In this document: piece by piece, positions 12,675-24,520 of the stretch
How the letters are laid out: every line of letters begins with the position of its first letter
Position numbering within the stretch: the stretch's first letter is position 1
DNA from: Conus ventricosus
Lineage: Eukaryota > Mollusca > Gastropoda > Neogastropoda > Conidae
Length of the DNA: 64,000 nt
NCBI GenBank assembly: GCA_018398815.1
Contig: CM031620.1
Coordinates: 61,032,732 to 61,096,731 of the forward strand
Reading direction: 5' to 3'
The notes under the pieces: model-generated
Told to the model about the DNA's origin: nothing
Seen by the model: only the letters and a program-made list of their open reading frames with translations
Database searches by the model: none
Made by a program: the position numbers and the translations under genes

Positions 12675-13968
12675 TTGGGGTATGCACGCCCCGTGGAGGA
12701 AGGACTAGCGCAATCGCCCAATACACTACAGTTGTTACAATTATTACATATTGTCATGCATTCGTCAGAATCAAACCAGCTGTAGTAAGTTATAATTTAT
12801 ACACATCAATCATGGACCAGAAACATAAAGCAGACATGGAGTTCAAACAAATCACACAATTCTCTTTTCACTTGAATTACACTAAATCCATTTATCTTAA
12901 ATCCTATAACTAACCGGGTAGAAATAGTTTTTTACATTAACTGGAGGTGATTTCAAACTATTTACGAATAACTGTTTTCTTTTTTCTTTTTTTTTTTTTT
13001 TCACTGTCATTACAAACACCTAGATCAAAACAATGCTGTAATTGGTCAGGTTGGGTATACCGGCGGCATGGTAGGTTGGACCGCGTGCCTTTGTCAGGTT
13101 GGGCTGTGGCATGGTTCGGATACTGGCGGTGGTGTGGTTCTGCTGTGAAGTGGGCTTGCAGGAATTGAGGTTTGACCTCGGTTCAACTTGCACAGTGATA
13201 CCAGGCATTGATCTGTTCCTTTCTTCCATCCTGCCTAAGCATTGCATTTCTCTTTCTTTGGTTGCTCTCTATCAATGGAATAGTTTGCTTTTTCTTTCTT
13301 TTTTTTTCTTCATCGTTATGCACTTTCGTCTTCAAATTTCTTAGTTTCCTCTGAGTTATATGGTGACCAGTTAACTGGTTCTATTCACTTCTCTATCTCT
13401 TGTTTTCTTGTGAGAGTAATCCCAGACCCTCTTCTCTTGTTTGATTTTCTTCCTTCACTTTTTTTTCTCGTTCTCTCGCTTAGCTTTTTTCCCGTTCAGA
13501 TCTGTCAAAAGGGTGAGTCCTATTGGTTCAGAATTATTTAGTTGTAACGAGGTTACTCCCTACTAATTTCATTGGACATGCAATATCAAGTACATACGGC
13601 TTGCTTCTGTTGTGGTCCATGGGTAGTTTTAATTAAATTAGCTTGATTTCCCCATCAACAAATACCTTTCCATTTCCTACTTTAACGGCGACCAGTCTGG
13701 TTAATGTGGGCCGCTGGTTTGCCAATTGCTGCATCAAGTATGACCCAGACGCCCGAGATCGTTGTGCCAGATCTGGAGCGTCGGTCCAATACGACTCATC
13801 TGTCTGCGGGACTGGTGGTTCGTTGTGGACTAAAAAATAGTTTGCCGTGCCTAATTGGTGACGAGCAACGTGAAATTCGTCTCTTGCTGGTAACAGGTTG
13901 GAGTTTGGATTTTTGTCCATAGAAATGGCTTGGCGACTGACACAAAAGACGGGTTTGTCTTTTTTTGA
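12675..13968 (-). repeat. Long terminal repeat, 3' LTR of the Gypsy element
   Basis: Matches 17,890-19,728 in order. Anchors are the TTGAATT near 12,878 with 18,074, the poly-T tract near 12,983 with 18,185, the CTGTCAAA-GGGTGAGT site near 13,502 with 18,675, and the block 13,625-13,940 with 19,393-19,697. On the minus strand it starts TGTCACGG at 13,968 and ends at about 12,675. On the plus strand it reads TG...CA, as LTRs do. Confidence 0.7.
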
Positions 13969-13980
13969 CCGTGACAATTT
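13969..13980 (-). promoter_or_regulatory. Candidate polypurine tract
   Basis: On the minus strand GCAAGGGGGAAAT lies immediately upstream of the TGTCACGG LTR start. A purine tract in this position is where plus-strand DNA synthesis of an LTR element is primed. Assigned from position and composition only. Confidence 0.5.
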
Positions 13981-15127
13981 CCCCCTTGCAACAAGACTAT
14001 TGTCAGCATTGTTCCCAACACAAGGTACAAACAAACGACTAACGAATTTGCTTGACCAAACAGCTACCGTGAAGGTATTTGCCAAATAATTAACAAACAA
14101 ACGGTTTACAAATTATAGAGATATGATCACACATTGGCATATCACCCAATGGTTATCATGGACGTGCGCCTTTTGTTATTTCAATTCGTTTTCTGATTAC
14201 TCTAGTGGCACTATGATTTCCCTCTACTGGGATTTGCACATTTTTCCACAAATACTATGAAAAGCACAATCTTATATGACAAGATCCATGCACCTCACTG
14301 AGTATCTCATCACTCACTTATCGACAAACAGTGCATTACTACACAAGCCGCTGTATGCTCCAAACTAACTAATCTTCCTGAAAAGTCTCACATCGAAAAA
14401 TATGATACAAAGCTCCACTGGAATGAACCCATATCATCAATCTCACTGTAAACAACAATATTATTTACCCCCATCAAAAGTGTATTGCCGGGTATGATTC
14501 AGATTTCTCTTGAGTTGCAGTTTTTGATAGATTCGCGCTTTAAAATAGGTCAGATTAATTCTGTCGGAATGGGAAGTATGAACTCGTTATGGGTTGGGCT
14601 GCCTAGTTGCCATTGCCAACGCCGCACCCTGCTGGTTTTTAGCTGCGCCTCCTGCTGGAATTTGAGAGGCTTGCTGATCGTCTTATAGAACTCTTAATCA
14701 AGTATTGTGAATTTCTGCACGGCCACATGCCAGCAAACACTATGTCTAGCACATATACTGTGAAATCCCTGTATGACTCTTTCCTGGAAACTTCATGCAA
14801 CAAAATTTCTTTCCTGCTGTGAACTTAACCCAACAACTGATTGTGCTGCTGGCTATGTTGGCGGCGACTCAGCTGATTTATTTGCGGCGCAAATTCACAT
14901 GGAAAGTTTTGGTTTCCATTCACATCAATTCGGTCTATCCTGTTTACATTATCAATGATGGTGAATGGTTCTTTCAAAATGCATCCAGGCTTGTTTGAGA
15001 TCGTGGGGAAGCAGTAACCGGACTTGCTCTTCAACTCTTGAGGGATTGCTTTCCTCCCCATTCTGTATATTGTTCTTCTGCACGACCTAGACTCTGAAAT
15101 TTTACTTTGCAACTTAATGACTTCTAG
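13981..15127. other. Gypsy internal region downstream of integrase
   Basis: Short, broken frames on both strands. About 1.1 kb lies between the integrase C-terminus and the 3' LTR. It could be a decayed env-like or extra frame, but no motif is visible. Confidence 0.4.
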
Positions 15128-15793
15128 CTATGGGGACGGTCCTAACTTAATGAAAGTGGTTTTTATATTTTGACTTGTTCTCGGACAATAGCTCTTTGAG
15201 AATAAACACTGGTCCTGAGCTGTCGCCCATACAGCAGTCAATGGTGAATAGCTGTGCTTCCTGGGGGTTCTGTAGGCGAACAATTGCGCTGGATGTAACG
15301 ATCCCAATATTGTGGTCTTTTCTACCAGAGTATCCCCTTTCAAGCTGACCTTCAGACCACCATTGAATCTTTCCACAAGCCATTACATTGTGGGTGGTAA
15401 GGGTCGTGTGCAAGCTGTGATGATCTAGCAGCGATGATCCCTATTCGCGGAGGTGAACTGTGACCTGTCACTGGCATTTGTTGATGGCACCACGCGAGGA
15501 AAATATGTCTACTAGCATTCAGCGACCTGTTGGTATCTACGCTTTTACATGCGATTGCTTTGGATATTGATGCCCTGTAATCCACGAGGTCAACATCCCC
15601 TGTGCAGGTCAATTAAAGGGGGATGTTTTAAGAGGCGCCTTTCTTTCAACCTCTCTTGTGGCAGACCTTTGACAACATCACAGAGTGAGAACCGCTTTAT
15701 GTTGCCATTGTCCTGGCCAGTGTGAAGATATCGAACGATTCGGTCCGTGTTTTGCGGTGCCGAGATGCACCGAATGGAGGATCGATGCACCAT
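15128..15793 (-). pseudogene. Ty3/Gypsy integrase, frameshifted
   Basis: Integrase inserts the retrotransposon cDNA into chromosomes. Reading the minus strand from 15,793 down, an H2C2-like zinc region appears first (RYLHTGQ, then SLCDVVKGLPQ). A catalytic-core segment follows (DLVDYRASISKAIACKS, about 15,590-15,545). Next is the highly characteristic HDPYHPQCNGL (about 15,395-15,365), which continues as ERFNGGLK only in another frame. The downstream LFAYRTP and GPVFILKELLS segments fit the region after the core in Ty3/Gypsy integrases. At least three frame changes are needed, so it is non-functional as written. Sequencing error and true decay cannot be separated here. Confidence 0.75.
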
Positions 15794-17889
15794 AGACCTG
15801 ACAGTCGTTCGATTATGCCTTGGATTACCTTTGAGTGGTCACCTTACCTGTCTTCCCTTGGGGATACACTCCGGTAGCACAAATCCCGCTTTCACCAGAA
15901 ATTTGTTCACATCTCTAACAATGTTTTCTCCACTCTTGCAACTCCAAGACTTCAGAGCGAAGGGTCTTGATTTGTGCTGCCCTAAATCATTCTGCCGACA
16001 CATCTTAATGCCTGACCATACTTTCTGGAACGACTAACGATTTATCACCTTTTTCCTTTTGTCCATGTTTTGAAGGTGCCCTGTAGCAGTCCAATTTAAG
16101 GATCTCCCTGGTTCCCTTGCATGGCAATATTTCAATGATCAAATCATAATGGGCGGTTTCTCCTCCCAGCGCAGCAAACTCGAATGCAGAAGTAAGGGGT
16201 ACGTATTCTATTTAGCAAACTGGGAATCCTTCCAGTGCATCGCATAGAGTACAGGATGGATTTGCCCTGTCAAATCCTTCTCGACAGCGTTGATTACTCA
16301 ACAAATGACCCCACCAGTGTCCCGATAACACTTTACACTCTGCTGGCCCAATCACCTTCTTCCTGGTAATGACCACTCTCAGCTAGTGCCTCCATCCTGA
16401 ACTGACTGTGTCTGCACGTCGCATAGGCCGCGTACCTCTTCAGATAGGATTCACCTTTTGGTCATTGCGCTTCGGTTTGTGTTTCCCTGGGACCTTTTCA
16501 CTCTATGCCACGGTGCTGCTTTGGAACCTCATTGCGACACCTGAACATGTCCTTTTGTGACTCTATGAAATACACTATTGTCCCTATGTCGGCTTTCTGC
16601 CCGACACTGGTTTGCAGATTCTTAGAGAGAACACCATCTCCCTTAGTCATCCTTGCATCTATCCTGTGCTGGCACCCTGTTTCCCCTGCATTAGAGCCAA
16701 ACATGCTATATACACGCTGCAACTTTCAGAACGCCCCTGTGACTTCTGGCTGTCTCTCTTTCCAATGTATAATTAATCTGGACTGCAACCTGAAAAAATC
16801 TGTTTTTTCATAACAGTCTTTCCCTATTCAGCGCTACTCTATCTGTACATCAACTCTACCCATTCTCAAAAATAGTGACTAAATCGTGCAAAAACTGACG
16901 TGTAGTTTCACCTGTTGTATTAGCGATCGACATATTTACTGTAGCCTCCTCCTGTAGGTCAAATCCGTCATCAAAGACCTTCAAGACCAAAATACGGTGT
17001 GGTTGTGGTAAGCAGTGAAAAATCCTTGTTATGCCACATTACCGTCCAATAGCGTTACCACAAGACTGCCCCCACTCTTGAAGCAAACCTGACTAGTAGC
17101 AAGAATCCAACAGCTGATGACGCCTCTAATTTTATTTTCCCGAATAATCTGATCCTTCAGAGAGTAATGGAACTTAGGACGTAGGGATGGGCATACTGCG
17201 CAGGGTCGCAACTGCACTACCTCATCGGGTGTTCTACTCTGTCTTCACTTCTCTAACTTAAATGCGATCTTAATCTTTTGTTACTGCGTTGCGTATCGTG
17301 CATCCTATTCTTTTGTTTTGGTTTTGTTAGCCTGATTATTGTTAGCTGAATCCTTTATCTTTATGTAACTGCATTTTTATGCGACACGGCGTCTTTATGC
17401 TCGTACATTTTCCTTCTATCTTGTTGGGTTTCACGAATGTCTTGAATTTTTCCCGAGTGTAATCCAACGAAGTCGTCACAGTTGGTCAATAGGGTTTGTT
17501 CTTTATCGTCGCCATTCTATCTCATTTATTTTATGACAATATTATTACTACTAGAAGCAAAATGGTGGTTACGAAGAGTGAGTATAGACAATCTATGAAA
17601 TGATCTATAGTAGGGACAGTAATTAGTTTTTAATACGAAGTCTGCGCCTGGACAACTATGAGAGCGAATTATCAGGCAAGCTGTGCTACATACGTATCTG
17701 GGGTGACATTGCAAGCTGTGTTAACTACTCTTGGAAGCAATGCCAAGTCTCAGTATTTAACTAATCTTGGAAACATACAGTCCGACATCCCTTGTTTAGA
17801 ATACATATTGTATACCACCAGTTCTTTGAGACGTTGAACAATTTTAATAATTGGGCCAGGAATTATCTGGCCAGGTGCAAAAAATTGTC
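15794..17889 (-). pseudogene. Remnant upstream gag-pol region of the Gypsy element
   Basis: By position this should hold gag, protease, reverse transcriptase and RNase H. Fair-length minus-strand frames exist (for example 16,722-16,498, and a stretch through 16,990-16,870 including RQFLHDLVTIFEN), but I recognise no YXDD box, protease DTG or zinc knuckle. The space is short for all these domains. Called a remnant by context only. Confidence 0.4.
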
Positions 17890-19728
17890 AAAACTCGGTA
17901 TGTCCGTGCAAGGAAGGTCACTAAGGCACGCAAAACCTACAGCTTGTTTACAATTCATTTATATATGCATTCGTAAATCAAACATAGTACAGTCTTTAAC
18001 TTTAAACGAAACTACAATTCTCTTAAAACATCAATGCGATGGCGTCAAAACACAATAAAACATTTTTTTTCTTGAATTCCACAAACACCATTTAGTCCTA
18101 ATCTATAATAAGAGGTTTAAATAGTTTTTACTTTACTGGCAGGTGTCTTAAATATTTCCGAATCATGTCTATCTTTTACTTTCTTTTTTTTTTTCACTGT
18201 TATTTCACATACACAGTCATCACAACCCCAACTGATGATGGTCGGTTGGACCGCCCGCATGGTTCAGGTTGGATGCTGGGCATGGTAGGTATGGGTTGGC
18301 TGTGGTTTGCTGATGAAATGGCGCTGCCAGGTTATGAGGACGACGTTCAAAATTGATCAGTGCTACAGGCCTCGATTGTTCCTTTTCTTCTGAATAGCAT
18401 TGCCTTTTCCTTCTTTCTTCTCTAATGGACTGCTTATCAATGGACTAGTTGCCTTTTCTTTTTTTTATTTTTTCTCTTATCGTAGCATTTTATTCAACAT
18501 CTTCTTAGTCCTTATTGCAGATTATTTAATATGTGTGTAATGCTTCAACTCGGTTTTCTTCATCCTCCTCATTCTCTGTAATTTTCGCGTGCAGAGTATT
18601 CCTCGAATTTTTCAGTTTTTTTTTTTCTTCATTATTTCTGTTCTTCCCTCTAGCTTTCTTTCTAATCGTTTATCTGTCAAAGGGTGAGTACCATTGATGT
18701 ATAGTAGGAGAAACATACAGTATCTCAATGATCGTTCAAAGAACCTAGGGACAACATTTGACAGGAACACGATACACCAGTGGCAAAACTTTATTTAGAA
18801 CCATAACTGGGGTTTTTTTTGACATCAGGTGGAGCGTTTAGGGCACTTGGACAAAAAGCGGGCAGTACCGCAAACTTCATGGAAAGCCAGCTAATAAGCT
18901 ATGGCACTTTGAGTCTCTTGGACTCAAAGTCGGGATCTTAAATTGTTTTCTCTAAGTGCAACTTTTCACCCCTCTGTCACCCCCCTTTGCTTTATTCCGG
19001 TTATCCTAACCCAACATTTTCTAACAACCACCCGCTGCTTTCACCCGACTCCGCCCCTCCTCTATGCACACCTTTTGTTGAACATATAAATCCAGTACTT
19101 TTGACACCTTTCCATTTTGGCTGAATGCGAGGTCACATAGAAACTGCAGCTTCTACACTAAACTACATAGTGCAAGTGCGTAAGCAGAAACGTTGCAGAA
19201 TGTGGTCTTTACGGTCTTTTTTTTTATTTATATTTTAAGTAATACGGGAAAAGGACCAGCAGTCAACATTTCTTATATTGACGTTTCCATTGGTAGAATG
19301 TTTCCCGCCTTTTCCGAGGTTACTCCTTAATTCATCTGGGACAATCGAATGTATCAAAGTAATCTTTACGGCCTTGCTCTTGTGGTGGTAATGGGTAATT
19401 TAATTAATGTAGCTTGATTTACCAAAACACTTCCCCTTTCTTTCAACTGGGGTCGTCTGGTTTAATGTGGTTAGGCGGGTTGCACACATTAGCTGCATCA
19501 GTTGACAGACGCCGCGAGATCGTATGGCCAGACCTATTGAGCGTCGGTCAAGCAATCCGTCTGTACGCGCGGGACGCGTTGGTTCTCCGTGACGGATAAA
19601 AATAGCTTTTGGTGCTAATTGCTGACGGACACATATGAAGTCGTCTGCCAGGAAACAGGATGTGTGAGTTGGTATATGTCAAGTGTATGGCTGGCGATGA
19701 ACGAATTTGGTTTTTTTTTTTGTGTGAA
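17890..19728 (-). repeat. Long terminal repeat, 5' LTR of the Gypsy element
   Basis: Direct-repeat partner of 12,675-13,968, but about 550 bp longer because of extra sequence at about 18,700-19,305. The left part also matches the 110-bp fragment at 4,852. The far end lies against the minisatellite at 19,735. No clear tRNA-complementary primer-binding site was recognised just inside it. Confidence 0.65.
18700..19305. other. About 600-bp insertion within the 5' LTR
   Basis: Sequence present here but absent from the sister LTR, which runs straight from GGGTGAGTCCTATTGG (13,510) to GAGGTTACTCC (13,549). The insertion has no open frame of note. It might be a short non-autonomous element, or the sister LTR may be deleted. 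Confidence 0.5.
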
Positions 19729-19734
19729 CTCATG

Positions 19735-20738
19735 TCGTCAAACTTTGTAGATAGTTTCAGTAACAATAAAGGCGTTTGTTGTAGGTTTATGTCACTCCCA
19801 AATTTGATAGATAAGTTTAAGTCAAAATTAGGTACGTTATGTTGTAGCTTGTACTCCAAAACACTGTTAGATAAGTTACGTCAAAAAAAAGGTCGTTATG
19901 TTGCTAGGATGTAGTTTTGTCGAAGGTATGGGGTGTGTGTAGGATACTAAGTGTGTTAAGTGTTCAGTTAGTCAAAGTGTGGAGTTGTGTTGAAAAGTAT
20001 GTCAGTTTAGGTAAAGTGAAGAGTTAAGAGTTATGTGTTGATGTCGGTAAGTCCGTTTAAGTGCAAAGGGGGTTGTGGTGAGGTTAGTCTTATAGTCCAA
20101 GTGGCAGGCGTTTGTGTTAGTAGGTATGTAGTTACAGTCAAAGTGAAGGAGTTGTGTTGTAGGCTAGACAGTTATAGGTTCAAAGTGAAGGAGTTGTGTT
20201 GTAGGCTACGTAGTTATAGTCTAAAGTGAAGGAGTTGTGTTGTAGGATCTGTCAGTTACAGTCAAGTGAAGGTGTTGTGTGAGGCATTTAGTTACAGTCA
20301 GGTAAAGGGAATAAACAGAAAACAGTGGTGGTAACTTTTGACTCATATGAAACAATACACAGAGTAATTTATTCAAGATGGCTCCCTATCCCCCCCCCAA
20401 TCGTGAATACACGTTACTCTGTGTTAGGTTTTTCTTACGAGGAGCAAAGTTACTATTGTATATTGTTTATGTACTGCCTCCTTTTCATTATCAATTCATA
20501 GTAAAGGGGTTTGGTTGTAGGGCTGTCGGTTACAAAGTAAAGGAGTTGTGTTGTAGGGCGGATGATAGGTTCTAGTAAAGTTAAGGAGTTGTGTTGTAGG
20601 CTGTGTAGGTTATAGTCACAAGTTCAAGAGGAGCTGTGTTGTAGGCTGTGTAGGTTATAGTCAAAGTAAAGAGTTATGTTGTAGGCTGTGTAGGTTATAG
20701 TCAAAGTAAAGGAGTTATGTTGTAGGTTATGTCACACC

Positions 20739-20745
<7 letters not shown>
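19735..20745 (+). repeat. About 60-bp minisatellite, block 5 (largest array)
   Basis: Fifteen or more copies of the same unit as at 2,235, many shortened to about 45 bp. The recurring core is AAAGGAGTTGTGTTGTAGGCT followed by TTATAGTCAAAGT. The right end passes into a poly-T run. Confidence 0.85.
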
Positions 20746-20773
<28 letters not shown>

Positions 20774-20788
20774 GGGGGGGGGGGGGGA
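20743..20788. repeat. Poly-T followed by poly-G
   Basis: About 30 T then 15 G directly after the last minisatellite unit. The order T-run then G-run in so short a space is unusual and may mark an unresolved join. Confidence 0.85.
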
Positions 20789-20909
20789 TAGTTTGCAGCG
20801 AGTGTGGGTCAGGTGTTTCCTTGTCCTTTGCCCACAAAACACTTGTCAGTTTTCCTAAGCTTCCTTAGTGTCCAAACATCTGTCTTCGTGTGATTTCTTG
20901 GAATGGATT

Positions 20910-20915
20910 CACACA

Positions 20916-20947
<32 letters not shown>

Positions 20948-21015
20948 CACACACGCACACGCACACACGCGCGCGCGCGCGCGCACTTATGCACGTATGC
21001 ACGCATGCACGCACG

Positions 21016-21079
<64 letters not shown>
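20910..21079 (+). repeat. (ACGC)n / (GC)n / (AC)n compound microsatellite
   Basis: About 40 bp of CACG repeats, mixed CA/CG, an alternating CG stretch (20,968-20,984), then more than 60 bp of pure AC. Open frames across it (His/Thr/Ala or Cys/Val) are repeat translations. Confidence 0.95.
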
Positions 21080-21081
<2 letters not shown>

Positions 21082-21299
21082 TGTGGCGGTGGGAAAAATA
21101 AAAGCTGTAAAGCTTATTCTTTAACCCTTAATAATGATCATTTAGACTTGGCTTGACTTGACATACGTACAGATAGATAGACAGACGGAGAGACACCCCA
21201 TTTCTCCCCTTTCTCCTCAGTCTTGAAATACATCCATGAACCCATTACAGGTTTTCTTCTCTTTGTTTTCCCGAAATGAAGTTGTAGTAGTAGTAGTAG

Positions 21300-21652
<353 letters not shown>

Positions 21653-22370
21653 CGGCACCACGGAGAGGAGAGCAAAATTTAATGTCAGGCCAGGACAGTC
21701 GTTGGGTTTTAACGCCGCTCTAACTGTCGGCGCGCGGGGCAAACTGCCCTCCCCTGCCGTGTCGGCCCCCTTGCAGCAGCATGGTGATCAGCCATCAGAG
21801 AGGGGCTGAATGGCAGATTAAGGGACGATAATGCACAGGCTGAAATGGCCGGAGAAAATTTGCTTTTAAAAATTGCATTTTAGAAGTGCGCGAGGGTATA
21901 AAAAAAAATATGACGGCTTACGCCCTAAACGCCATAAAGAGATGTCATTTTCACAAATTCAAGAGCTCGTAGAAACGTTATCGTTGTACTTTCTCTCCTA
22001 ATGGAGGGCACGGGATGGTGGGGAAGGGGGCTAACTCCTGTTTCTGTGCTCCGCCTTCCTAGAGGCTGCACATAAGATTTCTTTCCCCATGTCGTCGCCC
22101 CCCCCCCCCCCCCCCACCCCCCTCGTCTTTCTTCTTCTTTCACTCTGCCATCTTCAAACTTTGGATCATAGCCAGCTTCTGTCCAGGACACTTTTCTGCA
22201 CTTCTTTATTTTTCAGTAACAGTTGAGGACATACCGTCTGTCTTGTCCTAATCTGGCTTAGGAGTAGAATGGACGAGGGCTCTCTCCAGTGATGCAAAGT
22301 ACCCATACGGCTTTTTTTGTGTGTGTGGCGCTAGTGAACTATTTGTCGTTGATGTTTGACGAGATTATTC
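21653..22370. other. Mixed single-copy sequence with one poly-C run
   Basis: GC-moderate sequence with a poly-C run at 22,099-22,116. I see no conserved frame, RNA gene or mobile element in it. Confidence 0.5.
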
Positions 22371-22535
22371 AGAAAGACAGGGGGTTAGTTACCGCCAAGG
22401 ACATAGACAAACGAAGCACAGGACAAGACACAATACATTTCGACCTCTTGGGGTCTTCTTCAGGCAAAATGCCTTGTGTCTTGTCCTGTGCTTCGTTTGT
22501 CTATGCCCTCGGCGGTAGCTAACCCCTGTCTTTCT
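22371..22535. mobile_element. Foldback element, family F, copy 1
   Basis: A near-perfect inverted repeat. Left arm AGAAAGACAGGGGGTTAG... (22,371-about 22,433) pairs with the right arm ending CTAACCCCTGTCTTTCT (22,535), with a loop of about 40 bp. The minus strand of the loop holds CTGAAGA (22,463-22,457), a short GACC/GGTC stem and GAAA (22,441-22,438), resembling a hammerhead ribozyme core. Related copies are at 32,528, 54,142 and 55,340. A Penelope-like-element terminal repeat is one possible origin, since those carry hammerhead motifs. Confidence 0.7.
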
Positions 22536-23419
22536 AAATGTTGCTTCGTTTTCCGCCCTCAGTCACTCCATTTTGAAACGGAGGTTATTTTAGTCTGGGA
22601 GTGAGGAGAAAGGAAGGGAATAACTGGTCGCTCGTAAAGTGATGAATGGATGATGAAAAACTGAAACACAAAAGAAGAAGGAAAAACATAAAAACTATCC
22701 TACTTCCTTGATTACTACATATATCAAAATCTGCAACTGACGAAGAGCTCAATTACAATTACTGCATTGTGAAAGGTGCTTGGGAGCCACGCCAAATCAA
22801 AGAAATATCAAAGGAGCGTCAAAATTCAACCGTAGGATCCTTTGGAAACGTTCTCACAAAAAGTTATAACCGCGGAACCACAGCTGTGTATGTGTCTAGT
22901 GGCGGAGTACACAAATTCGCAATGAACCGAAGACTATTACAAACGGGACTTTCATAAACCAGTCTGCTATCAAATTAACGCTTCATAATATTACAAATTT
23001 ACAAACAAATTATTATGAAACTTGCCTTCAAAAGCCTTGCTATAACTAAAAAAAAAAAATATAAAGGGAAATCTCAAATGGCAGGAAACATTGACCTAAC
23101 AAGGAGTGCATTGACCAAACACATGACACGTAGCAGGCAGACACGATCGAGTCCACTGGTCATCGACACACAAATGATAAAGCATTTCAGCTGCAAAGAA
23201 AGAATATGCATTTAAAAAAGAAACTACTATGCTAAAAAAAAATAATAATAAAAAAAATAAAAAACCCTTACAGCGTGAGGGACACTATGCAGTTTTGAGA
23301 ACAAAGATCGAGTGGCGTCTGCTACCGGGAAATGGCGCAATCGTGAAAAGAAATAGGAACGTCTTAAAACATGAAACGTGCGGAACGGCACATACGAACT
23401 GAATAATCTTGTCTCCTGG
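22536..23419. other. AT-moderate sequence without recognised feature
   Basis: Short frames only. A-rich stretches near 23,049 and 23,235-23,262. Nothing assignable. Confidence 0.5.
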
Positions 23420-24520
23420 TGACGGAACACTCATCCTCTCCTGTGAGTTTTCTTTGATGCATGTTTGACAGTGCTGCTGCTCTCATCCTCTTCTGTGCGT
23501 TTTCATGAACGCATTTCAGCAGTGCATTGACACTCCTTATCTCCTCCTGCATCTTTAGTAATGACGTGACCACCGTTCTGCTCTCTGGGAGTTTTCATAA
23601 ATACATTTTCAACTTTGTTGTGAACAGGATCCTCTTTTTCTGCGAGTCTTCATGGATGCGTTTTTAAGAAAACTATGACCATCATCCTGTCCGGCGAGTT
23701 TTCATGAAAGCATTTTTTTCGTTTTGCGATGACCATCGTTGCCTTGTTCTGGGAGTATTGGTGAACGATATTTTGATTAATGCTGTCACCCTGATTCTCT
23801 TTTCCTGCCAGTTTCTGTCGATGCATTGTCTTTTTTCAGTAATGCTGTGACCATCGTCTTCTCCTGTGTTTCATATATGCATTTCAACTAGTGCAGTGAC
23901 GATCATTCTCATCTTCTGGGAACTGTTATGAATGCATTTGTAGCAATGCTGTTACCATAATCTTCTGCTTCTGTGAGTTTTCGTGAATCCCTCCTTTTTT
24001 TTTTTTTTTTTTTAGTCATGCTGTGACCATCATCTTCTGTAAGTTTTCATTGATGCGGTTTTAGTCATGGTATGAGCATCATGCTCTTCTTTTTGTGACC
24101 TTTTTGTGGACGCATTTTTATTAATGCTGTGGCCTTTATACTAAGTTTTTATAAATGGAGTTTTAAGACTGCTGTGACCATCATCCCTTCCAGTGCGTAT
24201 TCGTGGATGCATTTTTGTGATGCTGTTGTATTATCGTCTTCTTGTGTGAGGTTTTCTAGGTTCACATTACAGTAGTGCCGTGATACTAGGTTGTTGTTGT
24301 TGTTTTTTTTTAAATAGTTTTTATGGATAACTTTTTAGTAATGCTGTTACCATCACCCTCTCTTGTGAGTTGCCAAGAAGGTATTTTACAAATACTGTGA
24401 TGTTATCCTCCTCTTGTGTTGAGTTTTCACGGACGCATTTTCAGAAAAGCTTTGATAATCCTTCTCTTTGTGAATTATAATGAATACAGTTTTTGTTTAA
24501 GTACTGCTATAACCGTCGGT
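23420..24520 (+). repeat. Degenerate minisatellite, about 65-85 bp unit
   Basis: More than a dozen diverged copies of a unit reading roughly GAGTTTTCATGAATGCATTT, then AGTAATGCTGTGACCATCAT and CCTCTTCTGTG. Unit starts are visible near 23,449, 23,497, 23,590, 23,644, 23,697, 23,980 and 24,041. A poly-T run lies at 23,994-24,014. High divergence suggests an old array. Confidence 0.8.

Larger units (their letters stand above)
7600..12820. repeat. Long segmental repeat, copy B
   Basis: Partner of copy A. It is cleaner than A in its first 2.2 kb, with fewer homopolymer runs, but still carries frequent single-base insertions and deletions relative to A. It contains the CT/GT block (about 8,560-8,660), CT/CA/poly-C block (9,640-9,950), poly-G with GC-rich tandem repeat (10,836-11,270) and two minisatellite blocks. 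At its right end it runs directly into the LTR at 12,675. No coding gene recognised. Confidence 0.85.
12675..19728 (-). mobile_element. Degraded Ty3/Gypsy LTR retrotransposon, minus strand
   Basis: Two long direct repeats (12,675-13,968 and 17,890-19,728) flank about 3.9 kb with a minus-strand integrase of Ty3/Gypsy type. Minisatellite of the same family lies immediately outside both ends, so the element appears inserted in that array. Only about 2.1 kb lies between the integrase and the upstream LTR. That is too short for a full gag-protease-RT-RNase H, so the internal region is probably deleted, or sequence is missing. Frameshifts are frequent throughout. Ty3/Gypsy elements copy themselves by reverse transcription and integrate via the DDE integrase; this copy is very unlikely to be active as written. 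Confidence 0.75.

Noticed and set aside
13633..14100. 155-codon minus-strand frame
   Set aside because: About two thirds lies inside the 3' LTR and the frame is not kept in the sister LTR, so it is not treated as a gene.
20868..21156. Long overlapping frames rich in His/Thr/Ala or Cys/Val
   Set aside because: They are translations of AC/CG microsatellites and occur at every such tract (27.9-28.2, 31.5-31.8, 61.5-62.5 and 63.2-63.6 kb).
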